DNA of 64,000 nucleotides from Prunella strophiata. Its lineage: Eukaryota; Chordata; Aves; Passeriformes; Prunellidae. The translations under genes were made by a program, and so were the position numbers. A model generated the notes under the pieces. It was not told the DNA's origin, ran no database searches, and was given only the letters and a program-made list of their open reading frames with translations. The stretch is from NCBI GenBank assembly GCA_036583965.1, contig JAZBQD010000005.1, positions 1,504,314-1,568,313 on the forward strand, read 5' to 3'. Shown here piece after piece: positions 53,601 through 62,804 of the stretch (its first letter is position 1; every line of letters starts with the position of its first letter).

Positions 53601-56600
53601 TGAGAGGAGCTGTCACGATTGGAGCCTGGAAAGTTCCTGCAGTGTATCTTCAATTTTACAGATCACCCAGCTAAAGCAACGTGTGTCCTTCCCCTTACCA
53701 TGCTGTGGGAATGAGAGCTGGACTGATTTTCTCAGTTTTTATTCATAAACAGTAATCAACCCTCACATCCCTCCAGCAGGCAAGAAAGATTCCATGTTCT
53801 CCTTTGCTCCCAGCTGATGCCTGGTGTGATTTGCTGTCTTGCAGGCCAGGATAAAAGCCATCAACACGTTTTTTGCTAAGAATGGTTACCGGGTCGTGGA
53901 TTCCAGCGTGTATCCCCAGCCCGTGCAGACCCAAGCCCAGTTTGCCTCCCCCCTGTTTATGCAGCCTGTATATAGCCCTCAGCAGTACTCAATTTACAGC
54001 ATCGTGCCTCAGACGTGGTCTCCGAATCCTGCACCTTACTTTGAGACACCACTGGTGAGTAACAGCTGGTGAGAAGGGGAGGAGGAGCCCACCAGGGATG
54101 ATTTGACTGATGATCACTGGGGTGAGTGGGTGTTCCAGGTTTCTTGGTCACATCCTTCTGTTTTAAGACACTTATGTCATGGCCTTGATAAAGCAACACT
54201 GTCAGAGGAGCTGCCACTCTCACCATTGGCTGCCACGTATTTCAAGGAATTTTGGTGTGAAATTCCATTATCCTGCAGCTTGTGTTATTGGAAGAGCCCA
54301 TAGCTTTTCCAGGAATGGGGGAACTCTGCTAAAGCAGATGCAGACTGTGAACCTGTGGGGATTTGGCTGGAATAGTGAGTTCCCACCACAGTAGATGCTG
54401 TAGCCCAGTGTGAAATTACAGCCATGAGTAATTGCTGAAGCTTGATCATTAATCTGCAAACGTTCTCTTTGTAGCTCAGCCACTGAGACTGTTGTGTCTG
54501 TTGCAGGCCCCGTTTCCCAACGGTGGATTTGTGAATGGCTTTAATACACCAGGATCATATAAAACAAATGCTGCTTCTCTGAGTATAGGTCGCCCATTCC
54601 ACAGGAATCGGTAAGAGAGTTCAGCCAGGGGTTTGCTCCTGCAGAACTACTGAGATCCTCAACTGCTCCTTGCATGTCACTGTACAGTGTGATGGGACCA
54701 CATTATTTATTTTGTTTTATCAAATGAGTGATGTTTTTCAACTTAATTTGAAAAATTAAGTAGAAGGCAGCAGCTTAAGATCCTAAAATAATGGGCACAG
54801 AGCTGGAGAGAGCCAAGGTAACTCTTTTAAAAGCCTCAGAGGAATTTTTGCAGACAAATAAATAACTTCCTCCTCAGGTCATACTTGTAATTATGTTTGT
54901 TATACACAGATTATAAACTCCTGCAGCACAACATAAGCCTTTCCTGCTGGGATCAGGCTTGTGAAGCTGCTGGTTCCTGCAGTGGGAGTTGCTTGTCCTG
55001 ACTGCTGCGTCCAACTGCTCGATGCTGGGGCTGTTCCTGTAATTTATTTGCTTTATCCCCATCTTTCCTGAGAGCTGTAAGGACTTAGCTCAGATTCAAA
55101 CACTGGGGAGGAGGAAACACTTTGTATTGTTGGAGCAATTGCTCTGTGAACACAATGGAGTAGTAACCTGTGTGGGGGTGGGAGTTGTTTGTGTGCAGCA
55201 CTGGGCTGGGATCATGGGAATTGCTGTTGGTATTGTTAGAGAAATCAGTTGACAACTGCCAGGGCTGTGAGTGGGTTTGTGGTGCAGTTCAGGTCTGTGG
55301 CTGTTGGCAGAAGGGGAACTTCAGGCTTTGGTCTGTGGTGACTCAGCAGAGTCTTAACACAGACTGTGGAATTGGGAGCGTGACTGCCTGGAAGATGGAG
55401 CAGCTGCTCCAATTGCAGCTGCTTGGCTCCTAACTCACATCTTGACAAAGGTGGTTTGGCTTTGTGCACAATCTTAAAACCTTTAAAGCTCTCAGGTATA
55501 TGGACCCTCATGGAAGTACAGATGCTGCAGCTGTGCGAGAACTGTGTGTATCCAAGTACTGCCACCTTGAAATGCCTTCTTGTACATCACATTTGCATAA
55601 CCCTAAGCTTTTAAAATCCTGGTTATGTAAAGACTTCAGTTTGTAAGGCTTGGGTGCTTGAGGTTGCAGCTTTGGGGGTCAGTGTGTGCAGGTCCTGCCA
55701 GCCCAGTGATGATCCAGTATCGCGCTAAGAGAGAACAGGTCACAGTTGGGGGCTGGGCAGCCTGTGCTCCCTGCTTGTCCTTCCTCCTGCTCTTCCTTCC
55801 TTCTGCTCTCACATCATTCACTCCTCCTCTCTGCTCTTTTTTTCCCCTCCTTTATCTTTCTTTGTCCTTTCTGCTTTGCTCTTCTGCCCAGACAAGACTG
55901 TGGCCTTCTCGATGACGGGTAAGATTATGAGATCTGAGGGCTGAACAGTGACTTGAGGATATGCCATTTTGAGAACATCTTGGACAAAATGGAAGAATTC
56001 AGTTGACTTTGCTCCACCTCCTCCCTTGTGGTTGTTGCTGATGGAAAACTTAAACTTTATTGGGCCCTTAAAACTGGTTCTTGAAGCTGGGAAGTGCGGA
56101 TTCATCTCTGTTCAGCAAATCTCCTCTTGACCTGCAGAACAGCTTGTTTGGAGAGTTCATCCAACTGCTGCTTTTGGGTTTCTGTCCTGGCCCGTTAAAC
56201 CTGATTTGTTTTGTGGTACAGACAGTTAATAGTTAACTGCTGGAGTTTTCTCTGTAGCTAAACATTTGTTTAAGCCACTCGTGTTTATTTTGTTCTGATT
56301 TGTTGCAACATCCTTGTGGGAATGGGAGATGGAGGAATTGTACTTTGGCTGGCACTAGGAGAGTTTCTTCTGCTCTCATGGAATGTTATAATGAGATTGT
56401 TTAAAAACAGCAAGTGTGCAAAATCCTCCTGCTGCCCTTAAATTATGAGATGTGCAGAGTTTACCAAAGGAGAGAGAATTTGGGTTCTTGTGTGTGATCA
56501 GTACTGCATGGAAAATCAGTGGGGGGCAAAAGTAGAAAATAGTTGTAGACACCTAAATGCTGCTCCAGAAAACTGTTCCATGTTGTGTTGGATCTGAGGT

Positions 56601-59600
56601 TTCTGGAGAATTCTGCATTTAAGACCCTGAGCCTGAACTTTCAGCAGCACTGATTGTGCAGAGCTGTGTCTGTGCTCAAAGGAACCACAGCTTTAAAGCT
56701 GAATAATCGATAATGGGGTGGAACATTTGGGGGTTGGGAACTGCAGAGTCAGTGCTGGGGGTTTGGGAATGGGAGCAGCCAAGCTGAGCCTGGCTGTGCA
56801 TGGTAGGGCTCAGCTGCCCTGGCCTGATCTGCCATGCTCAGTCACTCCTGGCCTTGTGTCTCAGTTCAGTTTGTTTGCCTGTGGCCAGATCAGTCTGTTC
56901 CTTGGCCTTGGCTTATTTCTCCAGCTCCATTTCCAGTGCCCTGTGCCAGTGCTGCGGGCCCAGACAAAAGAAAAATTCACCTTTGGGTTCTTCTGGCTCT
57001 TCTGCGACCCCTGAGTTTTGAGATTTTTTTTAGTTGTTTGAGGTTTTGGGGTTTTTTTTCCCCTCCTGGGTATCTTTTGGGCAGCGACCTCAAGCAGGAG
57101 TTCTGGTGCTTGCTTTTCCTGTCAGCTGTGAACCAGCTGCAGGTGGTGGTGGCTGTGCTGTGGTTCCTCAGCACAGGGGTCTCAGCTCCTGCTCTGTGCC
57201 TGCAGGGTGAAGCCCCATTTCCGCTCGTCCAGCAGCTCGGAGCACCCCGAGGGCCCGCCCGGCGCCGGGGCCCTGCCCATGGGGGATCTGAGCAGAACCA
57301 GCTCAAGGAATTTTGTCATGGAGCGACACAACAGCTCCTTAGCTGGGCACCAAGACCAAGGGTATTCCCAGAAGGATTCTCCCACGGCACAGCTGGAGCA
57401 GAACGGCGATTACGGCGTCGGCAGGGGCAGGTAAAGGGCTGTGTCCTGTGTTTGCTGTCACACAGCAGCTGGGACTTGGCTTGTGTGAGCCAAAGATATC
57501 AACCATCAGCACAAAATACATTTCTGTAAGGAGCAGCCATGAGAAAACTGACCCTTAAGTAAATCAGGAGAAGTAAATGCTGACCTGGGAGCAGGAATGG
57601 TTCCAGTTTCACTCTCCAGCTGGTAGTTACTCTGACAAACAGCTGGTGGTAAGACAGTGAGGTGTCTTTATTTTAAAGTAACTGATTTGTTCCCAGAATT
57701 AAAACAGATGCTGAAGCACAGTTGGCATCTGTATTGCTGTAAATAATAAGTAAATCATCAGATGGGAGTTTGATACTCCTCAGTATTTTAAGATTAACTG
57801 GTTTTATCTCTTTTAATTCAGGGTTTAGACACTTGAAAGGGCATATCAGTGAGAAATCAGACTAATAAGTTTATTACTATAAAATAATTGTCCCTGTGGT
57901 CAGATGCTCATGCAGGGAACTGAGAAAGAGAAGCTGTTCCCATATTGACTCTTTTCCAGCTTCTTCCTAAGTTGGAACTTTGACCCCTCGTGAGGAGGGA
58001 GATCATCCCAGAGCCATGTGTGGGGAAGGCTCAGCAGGCAGCTGTGGATCCCCTCATGCAGAGCAGTGCCCACTGCAGCTGGCTGGATCCATGACTGGTG
58101 TTCTTGTCTTTATAGGAGGAATGTGTTCAGAGGTCGGAGGAGACGGGAGGACGACCGGGTTTCAGTAAGTTCTGCTTCCCTTTTTGCAGGGAGTCACACA
58201 AAGTGCAGAGTGTTGGCTTCCCAGTTATTGAAGGAATGCCAGAGTCCTTAAATCCTCAGATTATGTTGGAGGTTTACAGTTTTTCTAGGAAGTTCCCTGA
58301 CACTTGCTCAGGGCTTTTACTGTTTGGTGTTACAACTTTAGTAACCTGTGTTTTCCCTCTCCAGAGACCTCAGCCTTCAGCAGAAACAAAGACTCAGACA
58401 CCAAAGTTTGACTTGCTTGCATCCAATTTCCCACCTTTGCCTGGCAGCACAGCAAAAATTCTGGGAGAGCCTGTGCTGGAGAGCAGGATGTCCGACATCG
58501 TTAAAGGAGTCTGCAAAGAGAAGGTGCCTGGTCTTGTCTCTGTACACACATGGGCATATCTGGGTGCTGTGACTCTCTTTTCCCTGTTGAAGGGTTGGTT
58601 TGTTAGAGCCACATATTGCAGTGCTTTAATCCCAGACTTCATAGTGCATTTTCCCAGGTTTTTTGTGGGAATGTAGCTAGGGCTCATGCAGTTACACTGT
58701 TGTAAACTCAGTGATGTTTAGGAATAAAGCAGGCAGAGGAGGAATGTTGGCTGTTGGAGTAGGAGCAGTTTGGTGGAGTGTGGGCAAGGGATCTTTCCAG
58801 ATGAATCCCTTCTTTGGGCTGGTGGGACTAAGCACTGATATTCTGGATGATCTAGCCTTAGTTCTGGTTTTACCCACTGCTTGTTTTGCCCATATAAGGA
58901 GGTGCTGCTTTAGAGGTGATGGTCCAAAAGAAGTAAAATTCCTATCATCAGGACTTGAGCAGCCTTTGGGACTACCTCACTTCTCAGATGTCTTGCAGTG
59001 CCATATTGTGGAGCAATTCTGTATTTTGCAACCTTTTGCTCTGTGTGCAGGAAAGCAAAGACTCCCTGTGCCCCTGCCCGGCTCCTGCTCCAGACGAACA
59101 AACGCCCAGCGCTGCCCAACCGCCCGTGCCCAGCGTGAGCTCGGCCAGCGTGAGCTCCCCGAGCCAGACTGAGCCTGTGGTGCTGAGGTATGCAGAGAAC
59201 ATGCACATACCATGGAATCATGGAGTGTCTGAGTTGGCAGGGACCCACAGGGATCATCCAGTGCAGCTCCTGGCCCTGCACAGACACCCCAGCAATCCCA
59301 CCCTGTGCATCCCTGGGAGTTGTCCAAATGCCCCTTGAGCTCTGGCAGCCTCAATGGTTGTGGCCGTGCCCTGGGGAGCTTGGGCAGTGCCCAGTCCCTC
59401 CTGGGAGAGCTTTTTCCTGATATCCCACCTATCCCTCCCCTGACAGAGCTGCAGTGGTTCCCTCGTGTCCTGTCCCTGTCACAGGGAGTAGAGATCAGAG
59501 CTGCCCCTCAGGATGAATCTGCAGCCCCCAGTGAGTCTCCCCTCAGTCTCTTCTCCAGCAGAACAGACCCAGAGCCCTCAGCTACTCCTCCAGACCCTCC

Positions 59601-60681
59601 CCCATCCCCTTGTCCCTGCTTTGGACCCTCTCCAACAGCTTCAGATATTTTTGACATTGTGGTGTCCAGACTGCCCCCAGGACTGGAGGTGAGGCCACCC
59701 CAGTGCAGAAGAGTGGGACAGTCCTTTCCCTCACCTGTCTGGCAGTGCTGGACCTGGTGTCCCCAGAGCCTGGTGACCCTTTGGACTGCCAAGGTGCTGC
59801 TGACTCATTGTCATGTTGTAGCAAAGTCCCTCATCAGTGTCTGGCAGTAATGTTGGGTGGTCTCCAGAGGTTCGGAAAGAACCGATAATGGTGGGAATGG
59901 CTGTGCTGTTCTGTTCTGCACTTGTGACTTCAAAGAAAGGAAATAATCTCTGAAACATGAGTGTCGGTAGGTTTTAATTTGAATTGTTGTTGGTTTATCA
60001 GCACGGTTCAGCCAGAGAGCAAACCAGAAGAAGTGTCTGCTCCGAAGGACGTGGCCAGCCCGGCTTCTCCGCCGGCATCCGTCTGTCCCATCAGTGCTGC
60101 AAAGCCACCGAGGACAAACACCTCCTCACCTTCTGCTCAAGCAAGTGCAGCTCCTGCTCTGTCGACACAGGTAAGGCCCAGAGCAGGGAATGGGAATGAC
60201 ACAGGGAGCTTGCTCCAGGATGTGTTGATGGTGCACTCTGCTCGCTGTGCGTGTTGCTGCTGTTGTGCCATGGCTTCATGCCTAGGATGGGCTGGGAGGT
60301 GGTTGTGGTGCATAAACCTCGCTCTTCTCCTTGCTCCCAAAGGAGCCTCGCAAGCTCAGCTATGCCGAAGTTTGCCAGAAGCCCCCAAAGGAGCCACCTC
60401 CAGTCCCTGTCCAGCCTCTGAGGGAGCACCGCACCAACATCGTTCCCCCTGCCAAAAATGAAGACAATGGTACGCCGGAGAAGGCTCCGGAGAAGGCTCC
60501 TCCCGAGAGGGCTGAAGGCCGAATGAAGGATTACTCCGGGTTCCGCGGCAGCGGAGCTCCCAGGGGAGCTGCTGGGAAAATCAGGGAACAGAGGCGCCAG
60601 TTTGGACGCAGATCTTCGCCTCAGGGAGCGCCGCGCCGCGTGGGCAAGGAGCAGTACGTGCCACCCCGGTCACCAAAGTAA
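43852..60681 (+). CDS. LARP4: LARP4, La-related protein 4
   Basis: LARP4 is a cytoplasmic RNA-binding protein that associates with poly(A), PABP and RACK1 on polysomes and protects mRNA poly(A) tails. Sixteen coding exons join with consistent phases to 2199 nt (732 aa; human 724). Visible parts: a variant PAM2w PABP-binding motif ([12 protein letters not shown], residues about 14-25, Trp in place of the usual Phe); a La motif ([38 protein letters not shown]); an RRM ([20 protein letters not shown] ... [20 protein letters not shown]); a Tyr/Pro-rich linker; an Arg-rich box ([14 protein letters not shown]); the conserved [13 protein letters not shown] motif; and a C-terminus [20 protein letters not shown] ... 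[11 protein letters not shown]. No frame disruption, unlike LIMA1 and CERS5 in the same window. LARP4B is less likely given the start MLLFVEQV and the LIMA1 synteny. Confidence 0.96.
43870..48976. other. LARP4 intron 1
   Basis: About 5.1 kb. The first 0.7 kb is still CpG island; the rest is non-coding with an 18-bp tandem duplication at 45581-45616 and no recognised genes. Confidence 0.7.
45581..45616. repeat. 18-bp tandem duplication in LARP4 intron 1
   Basis: gttaacaattaataattt followed by gttaacaattaataatta, two copies differing at the last base. Confidence 0.8.
48977..49124 (+). CDS. LARP4: LARP4 coding exon 2 (PAM2w motif)
   Basis: [20 protein letters not shown] ... [10 protein letters not shown]. 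The acceptor is a NAGNAG (ttcagcag|gta), so Gln7 may be optional. Phase 0 to 1. Confidence 0.93.
49347..49473. repeat. Unidentified dispersed repeat, copy A (LARP4 intron 2)
   Basis: Shares gcccagtgatgaccaagtaa + cgcgctaagag (49347-49377) and atgagatctgagggc (49459-49473) with copy B at 55701-55941, in the same order and orientation. Family not recognised. Confidence 0.55.
50231..50389 (+). CDS. LARP4: LARP4 coding exon 3
   Basis: (G)[20 protein letters not shown] ... [12 protein letters not shown]; acceptor ttgccag, donor GTGAGT. Phase 1 to 1. It links the PAM2w motif to the La motif. Confidence 0.93.
50717..50792 (+). CDS. LARP4: LARP4 coding exon 4 (start of La motif)
   Basis: (G)[24 protein letters not shown](R). 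Phase 1 to 2, donor CG|GTAGGT. Confidence 0.93.
51283..51419 (+). CDS. LARP4: LARP4 coding exon 5 (La motif core)
   Basis: [45 protein letters not shown]. Contains the conserved DQF and WTIANM elements of LARP4-type La motifs. Phase 2 to 1. Confidence 0.95.
51648..51751 (+). CDS. LARP4: LARP4 coding exon 6 (La motif end, RRM start)
   Basis: [44 protein letters not shown] is the first RRM beta strand region. Phase 1 to 0. Confidence 0.95.
52721..52831 (+). CDS. LARP4: LARP4 coding exon 7 (RRM)
   Basis: [37 protein letters not shown]; acceptor ctctccccag, donor CAG|GTAAGG. Phase 0-0. Confidence 0.95.
53196..53249 (+). CDS. LARP4: LARP4 coding exon 8 (RRM end)
   Basis: [18 protein letters not shown], 18 codons, phase 0-0; acceptor tctgcag, donor ATG|GTAAGG. 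Confidence 0.95.
53845..54054 (+). CDS. LARP4: LARP4 coding exon 9
   Basis: [20 protein letters not shown] ... [31 protein letters not shown]: end of the RRM and the Tyr/Pro/Gln-rich linker. Phase 0-0. Confidence 0.95.
54507..54610 (+). CDS. LARP4: LARP4 coding exon 10
   Basis: [34 protein letters not shown](R). Ends in phase 2 at CG|GTAAGA. Confidence 0.94.
55701..55941. repeat. Unidentified dispersed repeat, copy B (LARP4 intron 10)
   Basis: gcccagtgatgatccagtat + cgcgctaagag at the left and atgagatctgagggc at the right, separated by a C/T-rich expansion absent from copy A. The candidate micro-exon lies inside it. Confidence 0.55.
55892..55918 (+). CDS. LARP4: Candidate alternative 27-nt micro-exon of LARP4
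   Basis: A long C/T tract (about 55840-55889) ends ctgcccag, followed by 27 nt and a strong GG|GTAAGA donor. Placed between exons 10 and 11 it keeps the frame: CG|A stays Arg, then QDCGLLDD, then GG|G Gly, then VK of exon 11. Not part of the canonical human protein that I recall. No transcript evidence is available to me. Confidence 0.4.
57206..57430 (+). CDS. LARP4: LARP4 coding exon 11
   Basis: [20 protein letters not shown] ... [20 protein letters not shown] ... [15 protein letters not shown](R). Phase 2 to 2. Confidence 0.94.
58116..58164 (+). CDS. LARP4: LARP4 coding exon 12 (Arg-rich box)
   Basis: (R)[16 protein letters not shown]; acceptor tatag, donor TCA|GTAAGT. Phase 2 to 0. Confidence 0.94.
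58365..58523 (+). CDS. LARP4: LARP4 coding exon 13
   Basis: [53 protein letters not shown]. Carries the family motif [13 protein letters not shown]. Donor AAG|GTGCCT is weaker than the others. Confidence 0.93.
59051..59187 (+). CDS. LARP4: LARP4 coding exon 14
   Basis: [20 protein letters not shown] ... with an internal [11 protein letters not shown] repeat; acceptor gtgcag, donor AG|GTATGC, followed about 18 nt later by a CR1 insertion. A low-complexity, fast-evolving region. Phase 0 to 2. Confidence 0.9.
59206..59805 (-). mobile_element. CR1 LINE, reverse orientation, about 600 bp (LARP4 intron 14)
   Basis: Begins at the octamer end (accatggaatcatggagtgt) only about 18 nt past the exon 14 donor. 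It runs through gcagggacccacagggatca, ctcctggccctgcacagaca, ttttcctgatatcccaccta, a segment rich in ...cagcagaacagacccagag, and ...tggtgtccagactgccccca. It is the longest CR1 copy in the window and fills most of the intron. Confidence 0.85.
60002..60170 (+). CDS. LARP4: LARP4 coding exon 15
   Basis: (S)[20 protein letters not shown] ... [27 protein letters not shown]. Acceptor gtttatcag, donor CAG|GTAAGG. Phase 2 to 0. Confidence 0.9.
60343..60681 (+). CDS. LARP4: LARP4 last coding exon
   Basis: [20 protein letters not shown] ... [40 protein letters not shown] ... [12 protein letters not shown] and TAA at 60679-60681. The [11 protein letters not shown] and [14 protein letters not shown] segments are LARP4 signatures. 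Confidence 0.95.
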   Translation, partial: EPRKLSYAEVCQKPPKEPPPVPVQPLREHRTNIVPPAKNEDNGTPEKAPEKAPPERAEGRMKDYSGFRGSGAPRGAAGKIREQRRQFGRRSSPQGAPRRVGKEQYVPPRSPK

Positions 60682-62487
60682 CGCTGGGCCAGCCAGTGAT
60701 TCTCTGTTTAACTTGAGCTGTGGACTAAAGAGCAGCAGAGAGACTGAGGAGGGAAGGATTCAGGAAGGGGAGTACTGAACTGGAGCGTGGCTTGTGTGGA
60801 GAAGTTGTGGAGGGTCCCAAAATTCATCTCTAAAAGTGATTTCACAAATGCTGGAGGATTCCAATCACTATAAATATAGAGATTATAATTTTTGTATTTT
60901 TGTTTTTAATTTGCAGAGGGTTTCCTGCTTGAAATCAGCTTTGGGATTGTGAAAGTAGCGTTTTGACAAAGTGAAAGAATATAAGTTGACAAATTAACCT
61001 GTCCCTCGGTGTAGGAGGAAAAGGATAAGAGAATATTATTTTTGGAAAATGAGCATTTCTGTAAAATTAGAACTTTTTTTTAACCTATTTAACGTTTGGC
61101 TTGTGGGCTGGTGTGTCTGCCATGGATGGCCTGGCATTGCAGAGGCCTCTGCAGCAGCATGAGCGGAGCGAGTGCAGCCAGAACTGTTGTCATCACTTAG
61201 TCACTGATGATGAAAACTGAATGTACTACTGTAGTGTAACCTATGTGTTTCCAGCTTGAAGTAGAGTCTCTTGACCTTACTAATATTTCATTCAGCAAGC
61301 TTTTTAAGGTATAAGTTTTGCAGGATACTGGATTGTAGATGAGAGTGTGTGGACAGCAGAAATTGTCTCGTAGATGCAGTGGAAGGAGGCAAAGGGAGCA
61401 TGTGAGAATCTTTATTATGCCCTTTCTCCTCGCCTCCTTTTGAGGGCAACTCCTTAGGTTTGGGGTTTTGTTTGTTTGCTTTTTCCCTCTCTTGTTACTT
61501 TCTCTAATTTCTTTATTACAGACTTTAGTGCATTTTTCTTGGTGTGTTTTCCTGAGGCAGCCCCAGGGTAGGACGGGCAGGCAGCACCTGGTGTTACCTG
61601 CAACGGTAAGGAGCCTGGAATTCCAGCTGCAGATGCTGAATTCTGCCTTGCAGGTGGGAACTCTGGGCACTCACTGTCATCTCTGGATGACTGGGCAGCA
61701 AACCAGAGCTATGGCTCTGTGCTGACTCTGGAGTAGGCTGTTGGCTGCTGTATTGCCAGAAATCAGGGTTTAGACTCCTGGGAACTCGTTGTTTACAGCT
61801 GATGTCATAGCAACTGACTCGTTTTTAACTGTTTAAAGTGGAACTAAAGATGCAGAGTTAAGGAAATCCCCTCGTGTTCAGAGAAGCTACTGGAGCAGTG
61901 GCTCATTGCCAGCTGTGTGCTGACTGAATTTGCAACACTATTGTGCAGTAAGTGGTTAAGTTTCAGGGTGATTAATGACCGAAATAGGAACATTCAGCGC
62001 ATTAATCTGCCAAAATCAGCATACCAGGGTTCAAAGTTCTGTATAAAGCGTTAGGGAAAAGTAGCTTCCAGCAGTAAGAATCACATCTTTATTTTTTCCT
62101 TTTTTTTTAGTGAATAGCAAGTGTACAAATTTAAAGTTGTAAGTTGTGAACACTGGAAAACTCAATTGTGATATATTCCGTAACCATCTTAGTAATATAT
62201 GCTCGTGTTGCCATAGAATGAATGTAAGTGGCAGTTAAAATAACTGTGAAATTTTTCATCTTCTGATTTCTTAGCCAGATAACCCTCGGCGACTTGGGCC
62301 TCAGTAGGAATTCTCTATCAACTGCTTGGAGAACACTCATATCTATTTTTATAAATATATATATAAAGCCAGAGTTGTCATTTCTCTAACTTATTATTCA
62401 GCTTGGCAATTGCTTTGAGTTGATTCATAACACAATATAATGTATTTATGCAGTTAACTGTTCATTTCTAGGCATGTTACAAAGAGA

Positions 62488-62757
62488 GAGTCAGAGAATC
62501 ATCGAATGGGCTGAGTTGGAAGGGACCCATCAGGATCATGGAGTCCAACTCCTGGCCCTGCACAGACACCCCAAAAATCCCACCCTGTGCCTGAGAACGT
62601 TGTCTAAATGCTTCTTGAGATCAGACAGGCTTGGAGCTGTGACTCCTTCCCTGGGGAGCCTCTTCAGTGTCCCACCCCCCTCTGGGGAAGGACCTTCTCC
62701 TGATCTCCCACCTCAACCTCCCCCAACTCAGCTTCCTGCCATTTCCTCGGGTCCTGA
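62488..62757 (-). mobile_element. CR1 LINE fragment, reverse orientation
   Basis: agagtcagagaatcatcgaa ... gagttggaagggacccatca ... ctcctggccctgcacagaca ... ccctgtgcctgagaacgttg ... cttcctgccatttcctcggg: the best-preserved copy of this subfamily in the window. Confidence 0.88.
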
Positions 62758-62804
62758 AGTATGTATACATACATATATTTATATATATGTATGTATATAT
62801 AACC
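62758..62804. repeat. AT-rich palindromic microsatellite
   Basis: gtatgtatacatacatatat followed by ttatatatatgtatgtatat: alternating TA/TG motifs with hairpin potential, directly abutting the truncated 5' side of the CR1. Confidence 0.8.

Larger units (their letters stand above)
49125..54506. other. LARP4 introns 2-9 region
   Basis: Introns between the listed exons, 0.3-1.1 kb each. Apart from the unidentified repeat at 49347-49473 no element was recognised. Short open frames here read from exons into introns. Confidence 0.6.
54611..57205. other. LARP4 intron 10
   Basis: About 2.6 kb holding repeat copy B and the candidate 27-nt micro-exon. Otherwise no recognised feature. Confidence 0.65.

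Noticed and set aside
59305..59850. 181-codon open frame in LARP4 intron 14
   Set aside because: It is CR1 3' sequence read on the wrong strand.
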